A DNA stretch of 64,000 nucleotides. Origin: Niallia nealsonii. GTDB taxonomy: Bacteria > Bacillota > Bacilli > Bacillales > Cytobacillaceae. Location of the stretch: NCBI RefSeq assembly GCF_002835805.1, contig NZ_PISE01000004.1, positions 62,001 to 126,000 of the forward strand. The letters are read 5' to 3'. The notes under the pieces are model-generated. The model did no database searches. It saw only the letters and a list, made by a program, of their open reading frames with translations, and was not told the origin of the DNA. Below, piece after piece: positions 42,454 to 50,517 of the stretch. Made by a program: the position numbers and the translations under genes. Position 1 is the first letter of the stretch. Each line of letters opens with the position of its first letter.

Positions 42454-43326
42454 TTGAATATAGGTTGGATAGGATTAGGCAATATGGGAAGAGTAATGGC
42501 GGAGAATTTAGTGAAAGCAGATCATCGATTATTTATATATAATCGAACAAAAATAAAGGCTGAGTCACTTGTGAATATTGGCGCTACTTTTTGTGAAGAT
42601 CCAAGTAAAGTAGTCTACTTAAGTGATGTTATTATCACAATGGTTTCTGATGATGATGCAGTAAAGTCGATATATAGTTCTGAAGGAGGATTATTTGAGA
42701 ATGGTAATGCTCAAGGAAAATTATTTATTGATATGAGTACCGTCTCTCCTGAAACTTCCAAATCTATAGCAGACAAGTGTGAAAAAATGGGTGCATATTT
42801 TTTAGATGCTCCTGTATCTGGAAGTGTAAAGCCAGCGAAAGAAGGCAATCTTGTAATCATGGTTGGTGGAAAAAAAGATGTGTATGAAAAGGTAGTGCCA
42901 GTATTTAATATCCTAGGAAAAAAATCCCTCTATTTAGGTGATAACGGTTCTGGGAGTATTGCTAAATTAGCTATAAATCTATTATTAGGAATTACTATTC
43001 AAGGCATAGCAGAATCTATTCTCTTTGCAGAGAAACATGGAATAACAAGAGAAGAGATGATGACAATAATTAATGAAAGTGCTGTAGGGACAGATATATC
43101 TCAAATCAAAACTGAAAATATATTAAAAAATGAATATCCTGCAGCTTTTCCTCTTAAGCATATGACAAAGGATTTAGGTCTTGTAAAAAATACAGGTACG
43201 GTTTCACCATTAGCAAAAGCTGTAGAGGAAGCTTTCCGTTTAGCGTTGGAAGCTGGTTTAGGGGAACAGGATGTTATGGGAATTACAGATTATTTATCGG
43301 AAAATAAATTTTCAAAACTAACCTAA
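42454..43326 (+). CDS. 3-Hydroxyisobutyrate dehydrogenase-like NAD(P)-dependent reductase
   Basis: 290 residues from TTG 42454, behind AGAAGGGG; an in-frame TTG at 42433 has no ribosome site. Rossmann motif GLGNMG at 7-12, cofactor loop NRT (30-32), which in this family tends to mean NADP, substrate signature DAPVSGSVKPAKEG (119-132) and catalytic Lys171 (GSIAKLAINLLLG). Beta-hydroxyacid dehydrogenases of this class act on hydroxyisobutyrate, tartronate or succinic semialdehyde. Likely handles the carbon skeleton released by the M20 enzyme; substrate unknown. Confidence 0.9.
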   Translation: MNIGWIGLGNMGRVMAENLVKADHRLFIYNRTKIKAESLVNIGATFCEDPSKVVYLSDVIITMVSDDDAVKSIYSSEGGLFENGNAQGKLFIDMSTVSPETSKSIADKCEKMGAYFLDAPVSGSVKPAKEGNLVIMVGGKKDVYEKVVPVFNILGKKSLYLGDNGSGSIAKLAINLLLGITIQGIAESILFAEKHGITREEMMTIINESAVGTDISQIKTENILKNEYPAAFPLKHMTKDLGLVKNTGTVSPLAKAVEEAFRLALEAGLGEQDVMGITDYLSENKFSKLT

Positions 43327-43370
43327 TTTGATAAATAGGCAGGGGAAGGTAGGTCACTTTTTTTTCTAAA

Positions 43371-43404
43371 GTAGACTGGTTTGAAATGGTAAACCAAAGT
43401 CTAC
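43371..43404 (+). other. Hairpin between dehydrogenase and CapA-like genes
   Basis: GTAGACTGGTTT facing AAACCAAAGTCTAC with small mismatches, not followed by a T-run. It could be an operator or an mRNA-stabilising or attenuating hairpin within the cluster. Confidence 0.4.
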
Positions 43405-43431
43405 ATATTGTTATAAGGACGGTGGGAAGAA

Positions 43432-44715
43432 ATGGATAAGTTATCTATTGCTGTAACTGGTGATGCCTTAGTCACACAGAGATTGCCTAGGGAAGATGAA
43501 AGACTTATAGCTCTAAAGGAAATATTAGGGATGACTGATGTAAGATTTACAAATTTAGAGACTTCCATACATAGTTATGAGAACGATATTTACCCCTCAA
43601 AACATAGTGGGGGTGATTGGATAAATGCTGAACCTGCTGTATTATCAGATTTAAGTTGGCTTGGTTTTAATATCATGTCTTGCCCTAGCAATCATAGTTT
43701 GGATTGGTCACATAATGGTCTATTGAGAACTATAGAAAATTTAAATCGTGAACAAGTTGTTTATGCCGGCATTGGTAGAAATCTTGCCGAGGCTTCGCGT
43801 CCAAGATATTTAGAAACTTCTAAAGGAAGGGTTGCGATTATTGCTGTCAATACAACCTTCCGTGACTGGCATCCAGCTGGAGAACAGAGAAGAGATTTTA
43901 TTGGTAGACCTGGAATTAATCCTCTTCACTTTAGAACCATTCATAAAGTAGATGAGGAACAATTAAATGTTTTAAAAAGTGTGGCAGAGCAAACAGAGAT
44001 TAATAAACGTAATTCGAATAATAAAGATGGTATATTTCAATTTGGAGATTATTTCTTTGAAACAGGTGATCCCGGGACTTATACAGTAGTAGATCCAATT
44101 GACGCAAAGCGCATAAAAAAATCAATTTCAGAGGCATTGCGTCAAGCTGATATTGTTCTTGTAAGTTGTCACTCACATGAAATGAGAGGTTTGCAAAAAG
44201 AACAATTGACTGATTTCCAAAGAGAATTTGCTCATATGGTTATTGATGAAGGTGCCCATGCGTATATTGGCCATGGTCCACATGTTTTAAGAGGGATTGA
44301 AATTTATAAAAAGCGACCAATCTTTCATGGACTGGGTGACTTTTTTTACCAGGCTGAATTAATAGAAAGACAACCAACTGAGTTTTACGAGAAATACGGA
44401 AATTTTAATGAAGAACATTGTACTGCGGATGGGTATGATTTTCGATTGAAATCGGGAGGCGTAATGAATAATGAAACAAATCCCAAAACCTATGAATCTA
44501 TCATAGCAACTTTTGATATTTCGGATAACCATGTAAATAATATTGTTTTATACCCCATTACTTTGGGATTTGACCAACCTAGGTCTAAAAAAGGAACGCC
44601 TGAAATTGCTGAAAAAGAGGCAAGTGAAAGAATTATTAGTGAACTTCAACACCTATCATCATCCTTTGGTACGGAAATTGAAGTAAAAGATGGCAAAGGA
44701 ATAATAACTATTTAG
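43432..44715 (+). CDS. CapA-family (poly-gamma-glutamate hydrolase-like) metallophosphatase-fold protein
   Basis: 427 residues. CapA/PgsA-like metallophosphoesterase fold: VTGDALVTQR at the start, FTNLETSI (metal Asn/Glu), CPSNHSLDWSHNGLLRTIENL, LVSCHSHEM, and AYIGHGPHVLRGIEIYKKRPIFHGLGDFFY, the family C-terminal signature. No signal peptide, unlike capsule-linked PgsA, so it is probably cytoplasmic and acts on a glutamyl-like or other amide compound as part of this pathway. AAGGACGGTGG precedes the ATG. 105 nt after the dehydrogenase. Confidence 0.88.
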   Translation: MDKLSIAVTGDALVTQRLPREDERLIALKEILGMTDVRFTNLETSIHSYENDIYPSKHSGGDWINAEPAVLSDLSWLGFNIMSCPSNHSLDWSHNGLLRTIENLNREQVVYAGIGRNLAEASRPRYLETSKGRVAIIAVNTTFRDWHPAGEQRRDFIGRPGINPLHFRTIHKVDEEQLNVLKSVAEQTEINKRNSNNKDGIFQFGDYFFETGDPGTYTVVDPIDAKRIKKSISEALRQADIVLVSCHSHEMRGLQKEQLTDFQREFAHMVIDEGAHAYIGHGPHVLRGIEIYKKRPIFHGLGDFFYQAELIERQPTEFYEKYGNFNEEHCTADGYDFRLKSGGVMNNETNPKTYESIIATFDISDNHVNNIVLYPITLGFDQPRSKKGTPEIAEKEASERIISELQHLSSSFGTEIEVKDGKGIITI

Positions 44716-44776
44716 TTTATTAATTAAACTTATATTTTGTGTTAAAAAATATTTATATTATATAGGAGGATTTTAT

Positions 44777-45199
44777 ATGACACTTTTAAAAATGACTTCA
44801 GGAAATTTTGAATTTATTGTAAGAACGGAAGAAGGCAATACTCCGGAATCATGCAAATGGCTATTGGAACAATTGCCTCTTACAGTACAAATGATTCAAG
44901 GAGCTTGGAGTGGATCTGCTGTATTTACAGATCTTAATTATATTGCTATAGACGTTCCTTTTGAAAATGCAACTAGCTATCCTTCACCAGGACATATTTT
45001 ATTATATCCGGGTGATGAAAAAGGAAACTCAGGAGAGATTTATATGCCATATGGCGGCAATAGGTTTGCTTGTCCAAGAGGGCAGTTGGCAGGAAATCAC
45101 TTTTTAACAATTGAAGAAGGGGCAGAGCAGTTAGCGGAATTTGGAAGAAAAGTTCGATGGGAAGGTGCACAGGATTTAGTATTTGAATTACTAGACTAA
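44777..45199 (+). CDS. DUF3830 family protein
   Basis: 140 residues with the cyclophilin-like DUF3830 pattern: ESCKWLLEQLPLT, AWSGSAVFTDL, the PGHILLYPG strand and EIYMPYGGNRFACPRGQLAGNHFLTI near the end. The family has no established activity but recurs beside hydantoinase, M20 amidohydrolase and peptide-type ABC genes, matching its company here. AGGAGG precedes the ATG. Probable last intact gene of the cluster; a hairpin follows at 45245. Confidence 0.88.
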   Translation: MTLLKMTSGNFEFIVRTEEGNTPESCKWLLEQLPLTVQMIQGAWSGSAVFTDLNYIAIDVPFENATSYPSPGHILLYPGDEKGNSGEIYMPYGGNRFACPRGQLAGNHFLTIEEGAEQLAEFGRKVRWEGAQDLVFELLD

Positions 45200-45244
45200 G
45201 AATTTAGTGGATTAAAACTAGAAATCATTATTTGATGAAAAAGT

Positions 45245-45274
45245 TAGCCTCTTTGTTTGTTTACAAAGGGGCTA
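45245..45274 (+). terminator. Hairpin after the DUF3830 gene
   Basis: TAGCCTCTTTGT, TTGTTT loop, ACAAAGGGGCTA; the tail is only weakly T-rich. Confidence 0.6.
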
Positions 45275-45319
45275 TTAAAAGCTGAATAGGATATAACGAG
45301 GTTTTTGAGGTGGGTTCAT

Positions 45320-45418
45320 ATGTCCAAAGGTAATAAAAATAATAAACTACAGGGGGAATTCACTATGAAAACTATTGTTAAAAATGGTAAGTTTGTTGGG
45401 GATTTAGAAAGAGGCTAG
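45320..45418 (+). pseudogene. Probable N-terminal remnant of an amidohydrolase
   Basis: 32 codons ending MKTIVKNGKFVGDLERG then TAG. The MKTIVKNGKxVG opening is how hydantoinase/dihydroorotase-type amidohydrolases begin, and CAGGGGGAATT is a good ribosome site before the inner ATG at 45365. No continuation is found downstream. It would fit a lost hydantoinase partner of the M20 enzyme. A short independent peptide cannot be excluded. Confidence 0.45.
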
Positions 45419-45484
45419 TATTTGCATCGTAACAAATTTAAAGAAATATTATGACTTTAAGGATCATTAGGAAGTAAGAAATAA

Positions 45485-45538
45485 TGGCCCACCCCCACTG
45501 TAATAACATAATGCAGTGGTAGGGTTTAGGCCTTTTAT
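45485..45538 (+). terminator. Hairpin terminator downstream of the remnant
   Basis: GGCCCACCCCCACTG, loop, CAGTGGTAGGGTTTAGGCC, TTTTATTG: a long interrupted stem with T-rich tail, probably the true end of the catabolic transcript. Confidence 0.65.
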
Positions 45539-45670
45539 TGTTTTAATAAACATTAAGGGATTTTGTAAAATAGATTTCTTTCTGATGAATAGAAACAGTA
45601 GAGAGAACTCCTTTCAATAGGACATTCTCCTTATTTAGAGATAAATATAGAGGGAGAATAGCTCTTCTTG

Positions 45671-46072
45671 CTATATTTTGTTATCAATCTCCGATGTATC
45701 TACATTGCTCCCGAACCATTCTTCTAATTTTGTTTTCGCCTTTGACTTTATATCATCATCTATATACATGGCTGCTTGCAGGAGGGCAATTCCGAGTACG
45801 CCTAAATCATCTGTAAAGCCAAAACCTGCAGCAACATCAGGAATAAGGTCGAGAGGCAGAATAAAATAACCTAATGCGCCAATAATTATTGCTTTTGTTT
45901 TTGCTGGAACTTCTGGTTTTTGCAAGGTGAAGTACAAAAGTAATACGGCATATACCACAGCAGAGCCCGCTTTTTTTGCATATCTTTTTAATTTAGCCCA
46001 AAATTTTTCATCAGAGTAATGTTTTTTGCCAGCAGCTATTTCTTGTTGTAATTCTTCTGGAGACTTTTCCAT
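45671..46072 (-). CDS. YkvA-like DUF1232 membrane protein
   Basis: 133 residues. The DUF1232 core is clear: AIIIGALGYFILPLDLIPDVAAGFGFTDDLGVLGIALLQAAMYI (about 64-107), with a preceding hydrophobic stretch AVVYAVLLLYFTL. AAAGGAGGG precedes the ATG. The family is widespread and uncharacterised. Single gene. Confidence 0.9.
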   Translation of the reverse strand: MEKSPEELQQEIAAGKKHYSDEKFWAKLKRYAKKAGSAVVYAVLLLYFTLQKPEVPAKTKAIIIGALGYFILPLDLIPDVAAGFGFTDDLGVLGIALLQAAMYIDDDIKSKAKTKLEEWFGSNVDTSEIDNKI

Positions 46073-46132
46073 AGGTAAACCCTCCTTTTATTATTAATCT
46101 ATAATTTTACCAGAATAGGAAGAAGAGTACTG

Positions 46133-46215
46133 TTGTTTTTTGTCGAAAAATAGCTATTTAGAAAAAACCTGCAGTAACATAGATAAAAATCAGAACGATA
46201 CGGAAAAAACTTCAG
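46133..46215 (-). repeat. Short repeat family D, inverted copy
   Basis: On the minus strand it reads TTTGCTGAAGTTTTTTCCG, then CTGCAGGTTTTTTCTAAATAGC and TATTTTTCGACAAAAAAC, the D core with its GCTGCAG lead. Confidence 0.6.
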
Positions 46216-46220
46216 CAAAT

Positions 46221-46703
46221 TTAACCTAATATCCCCCTAAGCTTCTCAAGAGCTCCCTTTTTCCACCCTTTTACGGCAGATAGAGATACCTTTTCTTTTT
46301 CCGCAATTTCTTTTATTGTCCACTGATGAACCATTGTATAAATAACCCATTTTGTTTGGCAATCTGTCAGCGGTTTGCATAGTTGGCGGATGGCATATTC
46401 TTCTTCTTTATAAAGGGGAGGGGATGCAAGAAGGGTCCAGAATTCTTCTTCGGGGTGAACGATACGTGCTTGATCTAGATTGCTCTTCTTTAGTTCATCT
46501 AAAAACCTCCCTCGCATATGTTGGTAGAGATAGCTTTTGTATTCTCCTTTCTCTGGTAAAAAGGTATGAGTAGTCTCCCAAATGCTGATTAAACCTATTT
46601 GAAAAAACTCTTCTTTGTTTTTATAAATAGATAGTTTGCGGATCATATGGTGGATCATTGGAGTGAATTGTTCTATTAAACTTTCCAACTGGTTTTCACG
46701 CAT
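46221..46703 (-). CDS. Sigma-70 family RNA polymerase sigma factor (small, alternative)
   Basis: 160 residues with region 2 (LESLIEQFTPMIHHMIRKL, EEFFQIGLISIWETTHTF, KGEYKSYLYQHMRGRFLDELKK) and region 4 at the C-terminus (IKEIAEKEKVSLSAVKGWKKGALEKLR). The size and lack of region 3 suit an ECF-like or competence/SigO-like factor. No anti-sigma gene is adjacent: its neighbours are ykvA-like and a subtilase. Region 4 recognises -35 boxes. AAAAGGA precedes the ATG. Regulon unknown. Confidence 0.88.
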   Translation of the reverse strand: MRENQLESLIEQFTPMIHHMIRKLSIYKNKEEFFQIGLISIWETTHTFLPEKGEYKSYLYQHMRGRFLDELKKSNLDQARIVHPEEEFWTLLASPPLYKEEEYAIRQLCKPLTDCQTKWVIYTMVHQWTIKEIAEKEKVSLSAVKGWKKGALEKLRGILG

Positions 46704-46930
46704 GCTTTTGTCCTTTTAGAAAAGCACTTTTCTTTTTTATTCCTAGGTAGATTTAACATACAAGAAAAAGCAAGGAGCAGCGAAAGACGAAACAGCAACT
46801 TTGGACAAGGAATTGTAGGGAAATGAACATAATCTTTTTAAAACTTGATGGAAGTTCCTTTGGAATAGAAAAAATGAGTAAAATAGAAGAGGATTTTTGA
46901 GGAGGGGTATGACGGAATAAAGCTCAAATT

Positions 46931-46980
46931 CAATCAGTGGGGAGGGACAGGTTCCCCACTGATTGTTAGGTGAACTCAAT
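46931..46980 (-). repeat. Dispersed repeat family A, inverted partial copy
   Basis: CAATCAGTGGGGA, loop, TCCCCACTGATTG, then the TAGGTGAACTCAAT flank, the A family palindrome read in the opposite direction. Elsewhere 46704-47060 shows nothing recognisable. Confidence 0.6.
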
Positions 46981-47080
46981 TCTTTAGTGAAAATCCGTAT
47001 ATTCAGTAACATATTATTTCCAAGAGCATTGTATAGTTTAGCTTATAGCGATAATAATTTGATTCATTTAGTTTTTTGTA

Positions 47081-47218
47081 ATAGTTTGTGTGCCTTTTGT
47101 TAGATTCAATTTTTTATCATCTAGTTTGGTCTTATCCCAATAATTATAAACAGCCAGTTCCAATATAATATCTACATTGGCCGTTGTCGTACTTTATTAT
47201 GAACAGTATCGGGTGTCT
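47081..47218 (-). pseudogene. Frameshifted remnant of another secreted-protein C-terminus
   Basis: Directly after the subtilase stop codon, the same frame continues RHPILFIIKYDNGQ and then is lost. One frame over, NVDIILELAVYNYWDKTKLDD continues to a TAA after TITKN. The two parts read as one strand-rich C-terminal domain broken by a frameshift. It may be the relic of a neighbouring gene or of a longer form. Confidence 0.35.
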
Positions 47219-49657
47219 CTATTGTGATAGTGTAAGACCAACAATTAATTGGGCTGTTTTAGTTATTGTTTGTTTATATTTATCTACTAATGTGAATTTC
47301 AGCTGATAGGTTCCATCGTTCAAGATTTTCCCGTTTTTATCTTTTCCATCCCAACTAATAGACTGTTCCCCTTTTTCCACCTGTTTTTGCAAGGATTTAA
47401 CTAATGTGCTGCTATTATAGACATCGACTATAGCATTACCTTCTTTAGAAGCAGTAAATGGAATAGATAGATTTCCGTTTGTTTTATAGTAAAAAGTGGA
47501 GTTAGTCGTTATTATAGGTTTTTGCCAATTTTGAATCGTAAATAGGCCACCCTTTTTCTTGGTAATATTTCCAACTTTATCTTTTGCTTCGTAATAATAA
47601 TAATATTTTCCTTCAGAAACAATGGTATTTTTATCTGTTTGGCCATTCCAGTAAAATAAAGTTTTTCCTGCTTTGACCACTTTGCTAGTGGTTAGTTTTT
47701 TTACGGTGGTGCCTTTTTCTGTTTTGATAAAGACACTAGCTTCTGCTTGTTCTGTCCATTCAATAGTAGCTGTTTGCTGTTTTTGGCCGTCTAGTTTAAA
47801 AATGGTAGAAGCAAGTTTTTCTTTTACAATAGGACCTTTTGTATCAACAATCATTTTCAGCTTTTTAGGGTCAGCCTTCCGTTTGTTAACGTCGACAGCA
47901 GATAAGACAAGTTGATAAGTGCCGTCTTTTACTAATTTATTGCTATTGCTTTTCCCATCCCAGGTTAAAGTGTGTTTTCCTGTGGCAAGTGATTTCTGAG
48001 ATAGGAGGGTTTTTACTGTTTGGCCGTTGCCGTCTATTATTTTGGCATCTACTTTTGACCCTTTATTTAAGCTGAAACTAGCAGTGCCTTTTCTTTTTAG
48101 TGCCGGTGAAAAACTAATAGATGAACTCTCGCTAATGGTAACAATAGGTTTGATTTCCTGGCTTGCTTTGATATCCTTTGTTTGATAGACTGTTTCTTTT
48201 CCATTTGTAGCTTTTACAATGAGCGTATATTTGCCGTCAGCTACAAAATTATTCTTATTATCTTTTCCGTCCCATGAACTAGATAATTTCCCGCCATTCC
48301 AATTTTTATTGGAAATAATTGTTCGAATCGTTTTTTTCTGTGAATTTTCGATTCTGACCGTTACTTTTGTTCCTTTATAAATAGGAACAGAGAAATTCAG
48401 CTTATTATTTCCTTTTATTTTATATGTGGTGTTTACCGATAAAGTACCAAAAGGAGCTGGAGTGTTTTTGACTGCTTTTTCAGCATCAATGCGGCCATAT
48501 CCAAATAAATAATCCCATCCATTAGCCCCAAGGTCTTTTGTAGATTTAATCAAAATATTCTTTACATCTGTTGCAGATAAAAGCGGATTTTTCGATAATA
48601 CAAGTGCTGCTGTCCCAGATACAATGGGTGTTGCCATAGAGGTTCCGGACATATATCCATATTTATTGTTAGGAACAGTGGAATAAATATCATCACCAGG
48701 AGCTGAAATATCAATGGAACTTCCATAATTGGAATAATCAGAGCTGCGGTCGTTTTCATCTGTAGCAGCTACTGAGATAACTGAATCATATCCAGCCGGA
48801 TAATAGTTTTCTAAACTTGCATCATTTCCAGCAGCTGCTATTAATACAACTCCTTTTGATGCAGCATATTGAATAGCGTATGCTTCTGCATAGGCATAGT
48901 ATTCACTTCCAAAACTCATATTGATGATATTTGCTCCCTTGTCTGCTGCATAGATTAGTCCAGTTGCTTCATCATATGTATCTGCAAATTCGCCATCAAA
49001 AATATCAATAGGCATAATTTTAACATTTGGAGCTAATCCAACTGTTCCTTTGTTATTATTAGCAGCTGCAATAATACCTGCCACATGTGTTCCATGGCTG
49101 CTTGCAGTGAGAGAATTGCCGCCGGTTACTGCATTATAGGGATTTGTAATTCTGCCTTTGAATTCAGAGTGTCCCGTCTGCACGCCAGCATCAAGTACAG
49201 CAACCGTAATAGCAGAAGATCCTTTTGTTGTATTCCAAGCTTTTTCGGTGGTAATCTTTTTTAAATACCATTGTTTGCTGTAATTAGAATCTTTAGGTGT
49301 ATAGGAAGCTTTAATTTTATAGTTTGGTTCTATAAACTCAATTTCTTTCTTTTTTAGCAGTGTGTCTGCCAATAGTTTTAAATCTTCATCTGATGTGGTT
49401 TTAATGAGAGAAAATCCTTTTATATAGGAATCTTCCTTTAGACGGGCAGCCAATAATATTTCCCATCTCTTTTTTTCACTTACATTTTCTTTAAATTTAA
49501 TGACCAATTCTTTTGCGTTAAAGTCTTTTTTTGCATTAAATAATTCTTTTGTATTAAATTTAGAAATTTTGCTTTCTACTTTCATTTCCTCTGCAGATAC
49601 ATTTGATGAAAAAATAAATAATAATACGAAAAAAAATAATCCCATAATTTTTTTCAT
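47219..49657 (-). CDS. Secreted subtilisin-like serine protease with FlgD-like Ig repeats
   Basis: 812 residues from ATG 49657; a GTG two codons earlier crowds the GAGGA site. Numbers below include those two codons. Signal peptide 3-24 (MKKIMGLFFFVLLFIFSSNVSA), I9-type propeptide to about 120 (ELVIKFKENVS, IEFIEPNYK), then the S8 domain with Asp158 (VLDAGV), His190 (SHGTHVAG), oxyanion Asn280 and Ser342 (SGTSMATP). Four tandem FlgD-type Ig modules follow, each with WDGKDNKN...DGKYTL. An active extracellular protease, probably calcium-stabilised. Confidence 0.95.
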   Translation of the reverse strand: MKKIMGLFFFVLLFIFSSNVSAEEMKVESKISKFNTKELFNAKKDFNAKELVIKFKENVSEKKRWEILLAARLKEDSYIKGFSLIKTTSDEDLKLLADTLLKKKEIEFIEPNYKIKASYTPKDSNYSKQWYLKKITTEKAWNTTKGSSAITVAVLDAGVQTGHSEFKGRITNPYNAVTGGNSLTASSHGTHVAGIIAAANNNKGTVGLAPNVKIMPIDIFDGEFADTYDEATGLIYAADKGANIINMSFGSEYYAYAEAYAIQYAASKGVVLIAAAGNDASLENYYPAGYDSVISVAATDENDRSSDYSNYGSSIDISAPGDDIYSTVPNNKYGYMSGTSMATPIVSGTAALVLSKNPLLSATDVKNILIKSTKDLGANGWDYLFGYGRIDAEKAVKNTPAPFGTLSVNTTYKIKGNNKLNFSVPIYKGTKVTVRIENSQKKTIRTIISNKNWNGGKLSSSWDGKDNKNNFVADGKYTLIVKATNGKETVYQTKDIKASQEIKPIVTISESSSISFSPALKRKGTASFSLNKGSKVDAKIIDGNGQTVKTLLSQKSLATGKHTLTWDGKSNSNKLVKDGTYQLVLSAVDVNKRKADPKKLKMIVDTKGPIVKEKLASTIFKLDGQKQQTATIEWTEQAEASVFIKTEKGTTVKKLTTSKVVKAGKTLFYWNGQTDKNTIVSEGKYYYYYEAKDKVGNITKKKGGLFTIQNWQKPIITTNSTFYYKTNGNLSIPFTASKEGNAIVDVYNSSTLVKSLQKQVEKGEQSISWDGKDKNGKILNDGTYQLKFTLVDKYKQTITKTAQLIVGLTLSQ

Positions 49658-49699
49658 CTGCACTCGTCCTCTACTTTTAATAGCTAAACTTATTTATCA

Positions 49700-49851
49700 C
49701 GCATTAACGGGCAGTAAGACCCCCACCTCAAGATTATAAGAGAAAACGAGAAATCTAGGTGGGGGATAACTGCCTGTAAAAGCCTGATTGGTTCAACTAA
49801 CAATCAGTGGGGGATGAAGAAAACCCCCACTGATTGAAGTTTCACTTTATA
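49700..49851 (+). repeat. Dispersed repeat family A, copy 2 (full length)
   Basis: Nearly identical to 373-526: GCATTAACGGGCAGTAAGAC, CGAGAAATCTAGGTGGGGG, CAATCAGTGGGGG facing CCCCCACTGATTG, and a TTTCACTTTATA end. The inner palindrome (12-13 bp arms) could fold in DNA or RNA. Confidence 0.9.
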
Positions 49852-49914
49852 TAGATTAGTATATAGGGTTTTTTAGAGAAAGTAATATTTAATGGAAGTA
49901 AAAATTTTAGCTAG

Positions 49915-50121
49915 GGGGAAAAGAAAGAGTATAAAGATGAAGCAATGCATCAAGGAATTATAAAGTTATCTCATTTATTGAGCCTAATGGGTACAGAACT
50001 GATTATAACCGGCATGAAAACAGAAATGGCTCAAAACAGTATACAAAAAGAAAACTTTGCAAATATCTCTATTGCATTTTATTCTTCAGTAAAAGAAGCG
50101 CTGAAGAAAATAGGGAAATAA
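49915..50121 (+). pseudogene. C-terminal fragment of an RsbR-type STAS protein
   Basis: The frame reads DEAMHQGIIKLSHLLSLMG, TELIITGMKTEMAQNSI and ends VKEALKKIGK. This matches the second half of the STAS domain of RsbR co-antagonists (usual form LLGAxxIITGIxPExAQ). The N-terminal globin-like part and first half of STAS are missing; a TAG precedes the fragment. An ATG at 49945 could start a 58-residue product, but no ribosome site is there. Confidence 0.75.
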
Positions 50122-50122
50122 G

Positions 50123-50151
50123 GAAGGGGCTTTTTAAGGCCTTTTTTTGTT
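50123..50151 (+). terminator. Hairpin terminator after the RsbR fragment
   Basis: AAGG...CCTT stem with long T-run. The stretch from 50152 to 50480 shows only a small AACGCT/AGCGTT hairpin at about 50201-50223 and the upstream region of nupC. Confidence 0.5.
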
Positions 50152-50517
50152 GGATATAATTAGAGTTTTTCTAGTTTGTGGAATCTGACAATAAGGAGTG
50201 AAACGCTATCTTTTTGAGAGCGTTAGATGCCGCTATTTTCTTTTTATTTTTTGGGTTAAATAGATGACAATCATCTTCTTCTTTAGTATGATAAAAACTT
50301 GTGTGAAATAATTTTTAAATGGATTGATTTAGTTGATTTGGATATGTATTTGATTGAATATTAAATGGATTATAAAGTAATAAATTTATTATTTAAGATA
50401 ATTAATATTTGAAAATAATATATTTTGTGTATATTTGCTTTGAATTCGACTGGATGCTCCCACTTGTAGGGAATAAAATACTTGCACACGAAAATACAAC
50501 CAGGAGGAGTTTTAGTT

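Noticed and set aside
46743-47012. 89-codon minus-strand frame upstream of the sigma factor
   Set aside because: It runs through the inverted family A palindrome and has no ribosome site or family resemblance.
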